Position numbers and translations under genes: made by a program. Positions 1 through 13,578 of a stretch of 64,000 nt of DNA are shown here, piece by piece. This stretch comes from Clarireedia homoeocarpa. Taxonomy: Eukaryota > Ascomycota > Leotiomycetes > Helotiales > Rutstroemiaceae. The stretch covers positions 62,001 to 126,000 of the forward strand of contig LNKV01000026.1 of NCBI GenBank assembly GCA_001465935.1, in the 5' to 3' direction. The notes beneath the pieces are model-generated. The model saw only the letters and a program-made list of their open reading frames with translations, ran no database searches and was not told the origin of the DNA. Every line of letters begins with the position of its first letter. Position 1 is the stretch's first letter.

Positions 1-3000
1 CAATGCGTAATACATGTTCGAGAACGTCGTTGAATAGGATCAGCGGCACATCAACCTCCTCTTCGCAGAAAGTCTTCAGGCGAGCTTTAACGAAATCTCT
101 CAATTGTTCCCTATCAACTGGAACGTAATTCTTTGAGAGCCAGTTGGAGAAGAGGATTGGTCCTCCCAAAGCTTTTCCTTCGTCGATAGTTGGGAAATGG
201 TCGAGCGCAATACGGCGGACAGCGTCGTCGGTCCATTTACGTTCATCCTCTGCAACGAGACGATCTTGGAACAATCGAAGAGCTTCGTGAGCCCAGATTC
301 TAATCAACCCCTCCACGCTAAGTGTCTCGAGTGGTTTGATAGCTTCATAAATGCCACGAACCCATCTAGTAAGCTCACGAGGACTGTATACATAATGGGG
401 CTGAATCTTAGGGGTGAAACGTTGTTGAGATTCGATGTAAAACTTGACCATTGCCTTCGTCAATGCTTCCGAGTAACCTCTCAAGGAAGGAATGATTTTA
501 AGCACAGCGCTGTTGAAAGTACCATAAATTTGTTGCAGAGAGAGCTCTCCAGGATAGTCAACCATGATAAGCGGAGCATGGCGCAAGAATCTGGCACCCA
601 TGGGCGTGCGACCAGCGTCTGTTGGAGGGTTACAAGCACCAACAAATTGGATACGGTCAAGTGTAACCCAGGTTTTGTCAGAAGTACGCCAGAAGCCGTT
701 CTGTTCCACGAGCTGACGTAAAAAGGATATCGCTCTTTGGGTCATGTATTTATCGGGAGCCGGCAGATTGATTTCATCGCAGAACAAGACAAGCCAACGG
801 CCAATTTGTGTTGGGGAGAGCATAACTCCATTGAGAGTTTTCTTGTACTCACAATATTGCTCAAAGGTTTTGATCAGCAAATCCGGTGTAGTGGCACTTG
901 AAAAGTTAAGGCCCACGACTTCCATGTTGGGTAGTTTGCGTAGAGCGCTGAATAGAGTCATGGTCTTTCCGGAACCTGGAGGTCCACAGAGAAGTAAAGG
1001 CTTGTGCTCAGCCAACCAAGAATAGAGAACATCTTCATGGCGGACGGTGTCAAGGGTAGGAATAACCACGTCGGTCTGTGTGATAGAATGAGTATTGACC
1101 TCGATGCTCGGTACCTGGGTCTGCCATGATGACCATTCTGCTTTTGGCAGAGTAACGTCAAAGTCGATGAGAGAAGAATTGTCGCCAAGAATAGGATTTC
1201 CAAATGTCGCAAGCCCAGCTATAGAGTCTCCAAAACTCTTGCGGTCTCCTAGGGGACAGTCTCCCGTTAAAGACCATACTAGAGCTAAAAGTAGCTTTTT
1301 CGCAACGAACGACTCAACTTGCTCCGGGTCAAGCGGGAAGTCCACATGTTGGGCATTGTACTCAATGATGTCGCGGACAGCTTTGTTAAGAAGGGAGAAA
1401 AGAGTATTGAGCACTCGAGCGACTGTGTATTCCATGATGTGATTGAAACCTTCGGCACGATCCAATGCACTGAGGATGAAGTCTTCCGAGGTCAAGAACC
1501 CATCAAGAAGGTCTGCAACTTGAGATTGAATTTCGAGTGCCTTAGCAGCACTCTGTCCGGTGGCCACAGCATCTTCGTCCAAGTCTTCGAAAGGGACTTT
1601 CCTTAAGCTTTCCAGATAGTTTGAGACCATCATACTTGGTGTTACAGTATCCTCACTGAACCACACCATACCACAACGACTCACGGTGGCTAGTGTAGCA
1701 TACTTCAACGTTTCGACCTCAAACATGATTCTGACGTTGCTAGGTAGATTGAGACGTTCGCCATTAGGTAGAGTGAGCAACTTGTTGTCGTCCAAAACAC
1801 TGTTCAAGTTCTCAACCCATTCGGGATCAACATCACCATCAAAAACAATCCAATGTCTCTTCGACTCTTCGCCACGTAGATTGTCAACGATTTTTCGAAG
1901 AATACTAGTGAATAAACCGTCGGTCCACTCGCGAGTGGTTGAGTCCAGGTTTCCGTAAAGTGCTTCTTTGGACATGACCTTTGAATCGATGATATGACAC
2001 ACGCCCTCGACACCTTCAACTTGTTGTAAAGCTTGTAGGAGAACTTTCCACGCAACTGATTTTCCCGATCCTGAGTTTCCAACCATCATCACACCATGAT
2101 GGATGGTTTGGATCTGATATAGCTGTAAAATCTTGGTCATCCACGTATCATTAACGACCAAATTCTTCTCACTTGCGATGCTCCTAATGGCGTTCTGGAG
2201 CTCGTCGAGACTGGCTGGTACATAGTCGACGCCTGGGAACGATTCTTTCTCGATGGATCTCATGATGTCCACATCGCTTTTGATTAGTTTAGGGGCTATT
2301 GTTTCTCGCAGGCTCTGGACAATGATTTGTGGTTCTACTTCCTCCTCAGGACCTAAGTTACCATCTGAGCTTGTCAAACGAGCACGTTTAAGTCCACCAG
2401 AGCTAACAAGAACACTCTTCAGGGCACGCAACCCAAAGTCGTAGTGTGCCTGTTTTGATAATTGAGCAGCACAGCTATCAAAGAATGGGACCGTCTGCTT
2501 CGAGAGTTGCTTAGCTTGGTTAAAACCTTGGGAGTACAGCATGACTTCGGCGATAAGTTCCTTGTCTGGTTTGGACATAGCCACGCTTCGGAAAAGCTTC
2601 TTCAAATTGTCTGGCAAGTTCGAACGACCAGCATATCCAGGATTCATTGTGATGAAGACACCTGTGTTGGCGTTGACCCGTAATTGTCTACCAACTAATT
2701 CGATCTGATATTTCTCGTCTTCTACACCTTGTTTCAGACCAAGCTGGATATTCTGAATCTGTTGAGAAACGGCAGAGAGTATACGTTCCTCTAGTCGATT
2801 GAACTCATCGAAACAACCCCAGGCACCGACTTGACAAATTCCGAGGAAAATACGACCCATGGCTTGAAAGTCAAATGTATCGTCACAACAGAACACAAGG
2901 GTAAACCGACCTAGTTGCACACCTAGAGCTTTGACGGATTCGGTCTTTCCTGTACCTGCAGGACCATAAGGAGATCCACCAAGCCGTTGGCAAAGAGCTT

Positions 3001-6000
3001 GTGTTAAGGTTAGGAAGCATCGATCGGTCAGCGGCGTTCGAACAAGTCGCTCAGCAACACCAAGATATTCGAAACCATAATTGAGTTTCGCGTTGGCCAT
3101 CTTGATGTGAAGTCGGTCCAAGAAGTCGCCCTCTGCCTTATAAACGTAACGCATTTGCAAGAGCCACATATAATGAACAGAAGTGTTTGCATTGACATTT
3201 CGCAGCTTCTCGATGACGTCGCGCTGATGAACACATTCTGTGATTAGGTGCTCGCACCTCTTTCTTTGAATTGGGTCGAGATCACCTAAAACTGTGGAAG
3301 CCAATAGACGCAAGACTTTGACTTCTTGATCAAACAAATTTTGCAGATCCGTGCCTCCATTCTCGAGTGATTTTTCCACACAAGATGTCCAGACTGCCTG
3401 AGTTCCTAAGACAACTATCTGACTTGGAAAAGCAGAGATGTATTGATTAAGCGCATCCTGATCCACATCTTCGGCGGTGAAAATAGCTTCGTACTGTTCG
3501 ACAGCCTCTGCGAGCAATTCGGCCAGAGTAGATTTCATGCTGCTCTCCAATAGAGCTAACCAGTCATTGATCTTTGGCGTCTTCACCAATGATATTTCTT
3601 TCTTGAGCCGCACCTCTTCGCCCTCTTTTGAAGTGAAACCGGAGATGATGTGCTCGTCATCCATAATTAAACCAGACAATCCCGCAAACATTTTCTTGAA
3701 GTGTTTGGCAATCCGTAAAGTGTCATTGCTGTTTCCGATTATTTCAAGAAGATCCTCGTCCCCGACAAAGTAGAACCTTGGGAAAGATACACGTTCGCGT
3801 TCGAGGTACTCTCCTAGTGCCTTTTGGATCTTGTTTAAAAGTTCTGCGAGTCGCTCCAAAGACTTTTGAACGCCCGAAATGTTAAGTACATCCAGCACGA
3901 AAGGCTGCTTGTATACCTTCTTCATTACAGCAAAAAACTCGGAGTTGATGTTCTGAAATCTGGAAGATTCAATTGGTAGAAGATGCTTGATGTCTGCATT
4001 ACCAGTGAAGACGCCTTCAAGGTAGACCCACTGACGCTGAACATCAATCCAAACATCGAATAGCACGTGAACACGGTTGAGCTTGTCTTCCCAAGAGGCG
4101 GCTTCCTCTTCGAATTCCTTATAGTAAGGGGAATGTCTCATTGCTTGCAACGAGTTGAGGTTCTCGCTGCATTTGGCAAACAGATCATCCCAGCCACGGA
4201 TCAATCGGCACTTGTTTTGATAATTGACAAGATCGAGGGAGTAGCTGGTCCATATCTCTCTTACTTGCTTCAAGAACTCCTCTAATGCCATTTCACCTTG
4301 TGCTTGAGCAATAATGTCTCGAATGATCTTTTCGCTAGCGACAAGATTCAGATCCCAGACTTCGCCCAAGGTAATCGAAATCGGAGAGTAGCGTTTGCCC
4401 GGTTTGAGATTCTTGAAAATCTTATTCCAATGACGATCCCTAACGGCTTCAGACTTCAAATCTGTGACCAGCGGGTTGACCTTTAGGAATTGTCGGAGGA
4501 CGTTTTGGATATGCTCAAAGGCAGCGTATTGTCGCATACGACTTGGCATTTCCTTGGTCATCTTGATGAGACCGTCAATGGCGGATCGCAATTTACGTGG
4601 CTGTACAGTGGTCCACAACATCTCGCGAAGGTCGTTCAAACTCTTCCATATCGTTGATAAAGCGGCCCAAACAGACTTGAAGTCCTGAACCTCTTCGAGA
4701 ATAGTTACGAGAGCGGTGTCGGCAGTAGCAGGGAGATCTAATGCTTCCTTTGCACGTGCAACCATTTCAGATTCCTCATGCAGTTTCGTGATGCGACTTT
4801 CGAATGAAGTCAGTGTCGCGGATGCCACATCCGGAGCAATTGTACCGGAGACAGGCTTTTCCTCATTCCATTGAGCGGTGATTTCTGCGATTTTGTCTCC
4901 GACAACTCTATCCTCGGCAATGATTTTCGCTCGTAGAGCATCAGTCTGATCCTCTACAATCTTAGCCTTCCGGGCCAGAATTTCGTTCAAGGCCGTCCAC
5001 TCGGAATCAACCTGTTCCACTCCTAGCCAGTCCGCGGGGAATTGGTATCTTTGTCGTACAAGTGTGGTTTGCCCTTGCCTAAAAATGTCCACCTCTGGTC
5101 CCCAAGCTTTAACCTTTCTTTTGCAGGCTTGCACAATGGTGATAAACTGCACAGCTTGGGCTGTGGACGTTGCTTCCAGGGATTGGATTTCCAGATCACG
5201 CCTTGCCTTCTCAATTTCTGAGTATACCTCTCGAACACGTGTTCCAAGACGGCTTCCAAACTTAATCAAGATCTCGTGCTGCCACTGGTCATACTTGGCA
5301 TTGACTTTCGTTTGAACTTGATCGTAGTCGATGGTGAGATGTCCGAATGATCGGCTAACTTCAGTAGTATCGAATGTAGATCGTGTTTTTCGAATCTCTT
5401 GCAATAATTGTAGCCATTTTGAAAGTTGTTCGCCCAGGGTCTCATAGACAAGGTCAGACTGAAGGTCCCACAGAGACTGAAACTGCAACCATTTGTCAAC
5501 GTAGAGGCTGATATCATGCAGCTTTGTTTCAACACAAGTGTATGCACGTAGTAATTCATCTGCGCAGTCCCGCGGCAAATCCGTGAATCGTTCTTCGACC
5601 TCATTCGTCATCGCGAGCGTCATTGCATATCGAGAGGCTTTGATCTTGCGAAGATTGCATACAATACCGAGCCAGTCATGGAGCTGGGCAAACCAACTCG
5701 CCCGAGCAAATTCAAGAGGGGGGTCCAAATAAATCACTTGATTTCGCATCGAAATCTCATGTACGAGGCGTTTGAGCGTCGGCTTATTATCAGGTGGAGA
5801 TTCGGTCAGCATGCTGAAATGCTTCCTCCGACTATCATCGTTAACACCTTCTGCTCGATCGTTCTCAAAAGTGTCAATCCAAATTTCAATGGCTTGCTGT
5901 AGGCGTTTTAATAAAGTGATCTTGATCCGCTCATTCATTTCCCGAACCCAGTAAGCTAAGTTGACATAATTCTCGAGGTTCAACTGATCAACGGCCATCT

Positions 6001-8821
6001 GAACTGTTTCTAGTCGCGCTTGGAAGGAAGCAACGTCGTACGGGCAGGTATCAAATTCAGCCAACGTCTTCTGAATTGTTACATTGGCAGCAGCTAGAGT
6101 CTCGGTTTTGCTCTGTAGGAGCGATACTGAAGCAGCAATTTCACGGACAAATTGCACGTGCTTGCTTTCACTACGATTGCTCATACCTGATTCAATCGAG
6201 CCTTTACCATATGTTGGTTTGATGTGAATGTCATATGAGTGTACGAACGATTCCCACTTCAGAGAAACGCCTCGAGCAATCAAGGCATGAATATCGTTCT
6301 GATAGCCACTCAATAAAATTCGCACATCAGCCATTTCGGAAATCTGTCGACTGGTTTGTGTAAAGGTACGCACAGTCTCCATGAGACTGACTGCGTAGGG
6401 ATATACACGCTTTGCGTCTTTCGAAATGTTATTGATCTGATGAGGAACAGGGTAGTTGAGCCACAATAAGTTCCTTGTCTCCTTGAATAGTGCAATAACC
6501 TGATGGTCAAAATTGACGGCTAGCTCGAGAGCGTTGTTTGCAGCACGAATTTTGTTGATGTTGAATAGTCGGCCAGAAATTGAGACGTGTTTTCGCTGAA
6601 CATCGTGAAGCCAAGCTTCGAAGATCGGGCGAGTGTCCAACTTCTTGCGGAAAAGGTTGCTGTCACTGAGTAGCTTCTGTCCTTCTGAATGAAGCGCCCA
6701 TTCAGTTCCCAGGACATCTTCAACTTTTTTCATGTAACCATCAAGCTGCTTTTCAATCTGTCGAGCCCAAATAATGGCCCCGGAAACGGGGGGTAGATCT
6801 CTAAGCTGGGCCATGGCATGTGCTTCCGAGTGCCCATATTGCTGTTTGAAGCGTTCGTGCAAGGAAGAAATGTCATGCTTGACATTATCAATCAACTGAG
6901 TCTGATACTCCGTGATGGCGCCACGGATTTTAGGTCGAACGAAGAGGGCATTGAATTTTGAAAAGACACGAAACATCTCGCTTGCAGTCTTTGCGGTGGC
7001 TAACCGGTCCCGCAGCCGGGCAATAATCGAATTCTCAACTCGAGAGGTTCGCTCATTGTACGTGCTCTCCGCTTGGATCCAGATTTGTGTTCCTTCGGGG
7101 GACACATCGAGCATGTCGACATTATTTAAGGCAGCCCAAGCTTCCTTAATCTCTTCAACTGCGTCAACGTCACCCATTTCCTCAACAAGAACAACCCCAT
7201 TGGAAGTACCATCCGAGCTATCTTCGCTCGTCTTCGGTCCCAATACGTTGACAATTGTACGTTGCAATTGCTCGTGATTGTCTCTGAATGTGCTTACATA
7301 CTTTAGACGGGCTTGGAGCTCTGCATGCTTTCCAGCAATTTTGATTGGCATAAACTTTTCATTTCGTCGACGAGTCACCTCACGTGCGACATTAGTAAAC
7401 TCTTTCACGTTATCATCCCAGATAGTCCATATTGATTCAGCTAGCGACATTAACTTCACAAAGTCGTTGTATTCCAAATGCATCAGAGAACGACCGTGAA
7501 GTAATGTATGGAGCTGAGTGTCAAGATCGGCTGAAATGGCCTCCACTAACGGCAGAGCACGTCGAACAGGATAAGGACAGATTCGAAGCTTCTTATTCAA
7601 GTGGCCAAAGATTAGACCAAGTGCATCTCCAATCTTTTCAAGTGAAGTAGCCGAGAGTAACTCGTCAAGGGGGAAATCGCGCATGAGTTGGTTGTATTTC
7701 TGCACCTTCTCGGTGGCTTCTTTTAATCCCGTATCTGAAGTGAAACTGAGCGTAGCCTGAAAACGTTTGGCGTGCCGAAGTATGTCCAACGTAAGTGTTA
7801 CGCCTTCACTTGATAATTGCCCAGCGATGTTTTCAAGAGCGGATTCCATGGACAGCCAGAAATTGATCTCTTGTGTCGCAGTACCACTAGTAGGATCCCG
7901 TGATAGCTTTGTGATGGCTTGAATTGACTTGATCCACCCGTTCACGATTGATTGCAAGTTATTAAGGAAGCTGCTATCCTGCAGCAGAGCTGGCGGTATG
8001 GACTCGACCGTGGCTTTAGTATGGTTGGCAGAAGCTTCTTCAAGCGCATTCTGAACTATAGGGTGAAGCGGTAAAGTCAAATCTGGAATTTCGATATTTT
8101 GTTGCAAATGTAGTAGTGCCAGCTCCAGCTCTGCCATCTTCTTCTTCGTCACAGGTACCCCAGTTTTAGCTTCAACATCAGATCGGCCCCGGCTTCCACT
8201 CGCCGTTTGCTGCGTTTTCGTATATGCATCAAAGTAAGGCGCCAGCGCTAGGTGCACAACAGAGTGCAAAACCTCAAAAGGAGAGAATGTTGCTCCGGTC
8301 TGGCCATCTGTAGTATTGCTCAAGGATGCTACTCCGGGTAAATTAATAATTTGTATTTGAGAAGAGATGGGTATCGAAGGATCTATAGGCTGAGGTCGTT
8401 TCAACAATGCGATGGAGGAGATTGTCGAGGGAGAGACAGATATCTCAGATGCCAAACTGTAGTTGTACGAAACTGAACCCGAGTCTGTTAGTTGCTTGTA
8501 GAAACGGTTACCGCCACTTCACATACCTGATTTTTCTGCGCCATCGACTTGGGTCGAAAAGGCTATGTCCTTCTGGATATACAGTGCCGTCGAAGATTCT
8601 GACGCAAACCTCGTACATCTTTGAAGTGTATCGGGGTATCTGGCTTCAGAAAGTAGACTACCAGCACTTTCGAGCTCACGCCTTGAAGCACCTAATGTGA
8701 TCTCAAGAACCGAGGCGAGATGCTCGACGACGAGAATAGGATCTATAGTCGCAAATGCGCCCGTTGCAAGTCCGTTTGCCCCGTTTGCGGAGGGGCTTGC
8801 TGAAGAGTCGACCAAGCTCAT
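1..8821 (-). CDS. DYN1: Cytoplasmic dynein heavy chain (5' part; C-terminus beyond the left edge)
   Basis: Motor subunit of cytoplasmic dynein, the minus-end microtubule motor that moves nuclei and early endosomes in hyphae. The reading frame has two exons here: 8821-8527 and 8472-1, with a 54-bp intron (GTATGT donor, CTAAC branch, TTCAG acceptor). It stays open to position 1, giving about 2,922 residues of a protein that is usually near 4,300. An N-terminal tail and linker come first. Three P-loops follow: GPAGTGKT at about residue 1935 (2965-2942, AAA1), GNSGSGKS at about 2230 (2080-2057, AAA2) and GPPGSGKT at about 2595 (985-962, AAA3). A Walker B sequence FDEFNRLEE lies after the AAA1 loop. 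Spacing and motifs match the cytoplasmic heavy chain. AAA4-6, the stalk and the C-terminal domain lie outside the window. The first ATG of the open frame was taken as the start. No frame break was seen. Confidence 0.97.
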
Positions 8822-9635
8822 GGCGGCGGTGGTTGAAAGTAAATTATGGGGTGTGGTTCATCGCAGATAGTTATTCTTCGTTCGCAGTGCGTATGCAGTA
8901 TTTTGGTGCAGTTTGAAATGGCTAGATATCAAAATGATGGAGGCCTGCGGTATTGGCTGTTGTCAAAATTATTTCGTAAATGGAGTGAGGAAGGCTTAAT
9001 GTGTTGATACTACCAGACCGTTAATTAATTTACCCGTACATTTTGTTGTCGCGAACGCGATGACACCCTTGCAAGCATAATCGGTCCAGTCGCTAAAATG
9101 CTAGCGTCATGCAGCACCTCTCCTTTTCCTTTGCTGATTCTAGAACTGACATAACACTTATAAGAGTGCTAGGCACATATTCCCCTCCTTCCTACCTCAC
9201 GAAATTGTCACATGCATTTTCGCATTGGGCAAATCGATTGCGGTAAGTCTGGAGATGGGATTTTGGTCATTCAAGCAAAACATAATATACAATAGATCGT
9301 AGTGGCCAGGCAAAGGTACCTTGGAGCAGAGCAAAGCGTATACAATGCCAGGGTATCGGAGTGAAGCTGGCTAAACTGATCTACAATAAACACGACTCCT
9401 TGCAGTGCTGCAAATACAGCCATTCGCATATTGACAAGTATGGGTACTATGTACAGATTAGACGGGGAACTCATGAGCGCCAAGTGTGCTGATGTACATC
9501 GGACAAGTTCCGAACCATGGCGGGGCTTCGGAAATATCTAGTTTGCCGGTCGCAAAATTCGGTAAAGTTTAGACGCGGCGGGTGTAGTAGAAGAAGGAAC
9601 AGAGTGGAGGGGATCAGAATATATTGAGAGCCAGA
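8822..9635. other. Intergenic: dynein promoter side and TOM20 3' side
   Basis: About 0.8 kb between the dynein start and the TOM20 stop, both on the minus strand. It must hold the dynein promoter and 5' UTR and the TOM20 terminator. A 70-codon minus-strand frame at 9271-9483 has no recognisable domain and is not called. No RNA gene or repeat was recognised. Confidence 0.6.
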
Positions 9636-10342
9636 CTAATCAAGACCAACGCCCGGTATACCACTATCAGATCCAGGTCCTGATCCAAAAGGCCCAACAT
9701 CTAGCGCCGCATCTGCAGCAATCATTTCCGCAAGAATATCAAGAACGGGCTGTAAGAAGAATATCAGTATCTCGTAGCAGCACAAACGGGTGGAGTTTTA
9801 GGCGTGATGTACCTTCGGGACCGTCTTGTCATAAATGGAAATCAAATCGGATGGATTTGGATAAACTTTGAGTGCCTTGTAAAAACACAAAGCTGCCTCT
9901 ATATTGTCGCCCCCTGTGGTAAAGTGTTAGGTTATCGCGTAAAGTGAGCAGATCCTCTTTGAACCAACTTACCATCAGAGCTTAAACCCTCTCCTCTAGC
10001 AACTTCCGACATGAAATATGCTTCTTTTTCTTCCACATCTGTGGGGAATCCCTCGTCCTTTGCCTCTTGAACTGCCGCTTTGATAGTCTCTCTCTGCCTC
10101 ACAGTGTTAGCTTCAGCCTCCTCTTTCGCGGCTCTCGCTTGGCGTTTCGATTCTTTCTTTAATTGTTTTCGGAAGTTGGGATCGGTGCGTCTCTTATGAT
10201 CAAAGTAAATTGCATAAGCTGTCGAAATCAACGTGGTTAGTAGGGCTGGCGACGCTTGTTGTAGAGGGAGAGTAAACCTACCGATCAAGCCTGTGGCGAC
10301 AGTGCCAACAGTCGCAGCAACAATTGTGGAAGTCTGAACCAT
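9636..10342 (-). CDS. TOM20: Mitochondrial import receptor subunit Tom20
   Basis: Outer-membrane receptor of the TOM complex that binds mitochondrial presequences in the cytosol. Four exons: 10342-10282, 10218-9973, 9913-9813 and 9749-9636, 174 codons including the stop. All junctions keep frame and have good donors (GTAGGT, GTAAGT, GTACAT); introns 1 and 2 show clear TAAC-type branch sites. The N-terminus is a hydrophobic anchor (VAATVGTVATGLIAYAIYF, about residues 9-27). A basic stretch follows (DHKRRTDPNFRKQLKKESKR) and then a charged helix. The receptor domain ends in the helix CFYKALKVYPNPSDLISIYD typical of fungal Tom20. The tail is acidic and Gly-rich, as in relatives. It is divergent from EXO84 with about 540 bp between starts. 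A read-through of intron 2 gives a false 136-residue frame. Confidence 0.96.
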
Positions 10343-10883
10343 ATTTGGGGAAGTGTTGACCTTCGCGAAAGAAGAAGAGCTGCGAGAGATAAGGCAGGGC
10401 AGATGTAGTTGGCGATTGTATGAGACTCGGTTAGTCCAAGATTCAAAGCTCAGAAATGTTCGCGGAGCTTGTTGATAAATTTTGGGGTTTTAGGTCGAGC
10501 GCTTCGGACCAATCTTTATTCCGGGTACTGTAAGTAGCAGACGTGTGGTCTTATTGTATCACTTTAACGCTAGAGTCAACCCTATCATTCGTGCTTTCCA
10601 GAATTTGGGTGAATCTCGCTGTGGTAGCGATTTCAATTGATTGACTGATCGAGTACCATAGCGAAAAGCTACTGCATGTTTCAGCGAAGAGGCGCTTACA
10701 TTGTTTTCCCGCAATCGCTTGCGTCTTTGGTTACAGTTACCTTGCAGTAATCACTTATGGGTACGGTGACACGGCAACTCACTCACTACACGAATAGCTT
10801 CCTATATCCTACGCGGCAGCATCTGGACTGCATTTCAATAACGAATAACCTCAACAGGCCATAGCTAAACAGCCTTTGCGACA
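10343..10883. promoter_or_regulatory. Divergent promoter region TOM20 / EXO84
   Basis: 541 bp between two divergent start codons. It must contain both promoters and 5' UTRs. No strong TATA box or conserved operator was recognised by eye. Confidence 0.5.
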
Positions 10884-13067
10884 ATGTCTGACGAAAGAAA
10901 AGGCATCTCTTTGCGGACGAAAAGGAAAGGCCGTCCAGCAATAAGTGCACCAAAGCAGATCTCAGGTCCAATTCCTCAAACAGGTGGAGATGGACCTCGA
11001 AGTGCAGGAAATTCAGCTTTTGCAACTCCACCTCCACAACGTCCGCAACCAAGTGGGAAGGTAAGCTTTATACATCGGACTCTTGATTTGCGGTGAGATG
11101 CTCCTTGGGTAGATTGTCTCTAACAGCGCTACAGACTTCGGATCTCGTAAAACAACGATACTCTACTCGATTTAACAATGTCCCATCCGATTTTGATCCT
11201 ACTGCTCCTCCGGTTCCCAGCGTGCCTTCTCTCCCAGCACAGTACGCTCCGACAGATGATCATGGACGTGGACCGTCGCCAGGCAGAGGGTCTGGTTTGG
11301 CGGTGGATCAAAGAGTTCTTCGTGATCCGAATCTCAAGCCCGAACAATATGTTGCTGGAATTTTGAGCGATGCATCAGAGCAGGATATCGAAGAATTTCA
11401 AGCAAGTCTATGGAAAATGAAAAATCGTACTTCAACCGATTTACAACAAAACGTATACCAGAATCGAGCCCAATTCATCAAAATCAGTAAGGAAGCCGAA
11501 AAGCTTAAGGGAGAGATGCGCGCACTCAGGAACTTGATGTCGGAACTTAAGACCAATACTACCGCCTTAAGAGCGGCATCGTCGCAAGGCCCTTCGAGCT
11601 CATCAACTGAATTTGACCAAGGCTTCTCGCCAACATTGAGCAAGAGAGACAAGCGAAGTTCGGTTGCGGACCGGACTGCCTTGTGGAATTCGCAGCTTCA
11701 GGTATGTTTACTAACTCTAGATATTGCACTTTCACTAATTGGCCGAATAGGCTTTGTGGAAAACCATTGAAGGCTCGCAGAAATTCCTCCCTGCAGCTCC
11801 TGGTCGTCACGTGGTGCAAAACGCTGGCCTTTGGATAGAGCTGGACAATGCAACATGGAAATCGAGACGAGCTATGCAAATTGTGTTGTTGAATGATCAT
11901 CTACTTGTTGCATCCAGGAAGAAACGCAAAGTTGAAGGCACTAACGGGGCGGACCCACGCCAAGCCCCTTCGAAATTGGTTGCGGATAGATGCTGGCCAC
12001 TGTTAGATATTGAAGTTGTTGACCTTGCTGGCACGAGCGAATCTACTAGTTCGCGCAACAAGTTGGCCGATGCGATTATGATCAGAGGAGTAGGGCAAGA
12101 GTCGTTTACTTATCGGACGGAGAAGCCGGATGATAATGAGAAGGCTACTCTCATGATGAACATCAGAAAAGCAGTCGAAGAGCTTCACAAAGGCCTGCGA
12201 TCGGAAATGGAAACCAGCAACAAAGCCAAAGAAACCATCAATTACTTTGCTTCTCGGGATCCGGGACTGTTAAAGAAAACTGAATTGCTTGAGACTCTTT
12301 CAGATATAAAAGACATATTAATTGAGGTTGATGGCAAGCAGCAAAACTTGCGATGGGTGGAAACTGAAGTCGACGAGCTAGACATCGATATTGCTCTTCA
12401 GCGTTTTGACGCAGCTGTACAACGAGTTGAGAAGCTCAACTCTCTCGCTAAAGGTCTCAAGAACAATGTTGTTGCCCAGGACTTTATTAGCTTCAAAGCA
12501 GATGAAAGGGCAGTAAAGCTTGCTGGTTTGATCACTCGTGAACTTGTTGATGCACACAATGAGCCTAAAAAGACCAAGCGTAACGTCGGCTGGCTGACCA
12601 GACTGGGATTTGAAGATCGTGCTAGGGAAGCATATCTCGAGGCTCGGGGAAATGTCATTCACAAAAGATCCCGGTATGTATCGCATGCTCTTCCGTCATT
12701 GGAATAAACTGATCATTTAAATAGGCAATGTATATTTGAGGGGAAACTTGAGCAATACATCTGGGAGGTATCATTTGTGTATTTCACCATCATACGAAAT
12801 ACGGTCTCGACCTTTCAGTCATGTTTTCCACAGGCACTCATGAGTGCCTGCATAAAATGGGCCAAAGAGCAAGTTGATGCTTTCAATGTTATACTTACCC
12901 GCCAGCTCAGCAGTACAGAGAGGAATGGCAAGGAGTGGACAATGTGCATGAATCGTGCAAAGGAGCATGCAAACATGCTCTCTGAAGTTGGCTTAGACTT
13001 CAGAAGTCTGATAGGTATGGAACCAACCGAAGTACCAAATGCACCTGTAGGCTTAGGTTTAGCATGA
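10884..13067 (+). CDS. EXO84: Exocyst complex component Exo84
   Basis: Subunit of the octameric exocyst that tethers secretory vesicles to the plasma membrane at hyphal tips. Four exons: 10884-11060, 11135-11701, 11751-12673 and 12725-13067, giving 669 residues. All phases agree. The N-terminus is low-complexity, followed by the family signature around LVKQRYSTRFNNVPSDFDPT (residues about 62-81) with a short Pro-rich PPVPSVPSLP stretch. A coiled-coil region (Vps51/Exo84 type) spans about residues 145-220. A PH-like domain begins near residue 262 and a long helical Exo84 C-terminal region follows, including the conserved VYFTIIRNTVSTFQSCFPQA segment just after the last junction. An apparent GT in GAGGTATCA near 12769 is not used as a donor, because the reading continues in family-conserved sequence. 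Confidence 0.96.
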
Positions 13068-13578
13068 GTAGCTTTCAATATATCAATATTGTATTTACCC
13101 CAATCAAAAGCTTTAATCACTTATAGTAAGACAGATACTTTATCAATATAGGGGCGCTACGATAATAAATTTGAAATGAATTGATAATGTGATTCGGTCG
13201 TGCATCTATCCCCGGCGCATGCCCACTTGCCTGATAAAACAAATCGCATTTCTTCTCTATCGCAGCGGCTTATTAAGCGAGCGTTTGTTCCTTTCCCTTT
13301 CACTTCTGCGCACCGCTGTTAAGCTCGACAACTCTCCACGACGCCTTCGCAACCCAAAAACCCCTGTGAATATCGGTCCAAACCAGCTGATGCGCTTGGA
13401 AGGATAAGATAATACTTTAATCGTGCGCGAAGGATTTCCTGGGAGAGAACAACAGATACCCCCAACAACTTGAACAGCCAACCCGCGCGGTTGTCGTCAT
13501 AAAAGCTCGAGTAAATCAGCAACAACGACTTAGTCAACAACACAAACCTCGAGTTTCCCATACTATAAAAAGAGCACA
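13068..13578. promoter_or_regulatory. Intergenic: EXO84 3' end and PP2A promoter
   Basis: 511 bp in tandem orientation. It holds the EXO84 3' UTR and the promoter and 5' leader of the PP2A gene. Short overlapping frames here have no recognisable domain. A TATAAA lies about 15 bp before the PP2A ATG (13564-13569), too close to be a convincing TATA box for that start. Confidence 0.5.

Noticed and set aside
197..721. 174-codon plus-strand frame
   Set aside because: Antisense to the conserved dynein AAA3 region; no family features of its own.
9271..9483. 70-codon minus-strand hydrophobic frame between dynein and TOM20
   Set aside because: Too short, no homology recognised and no splice context.
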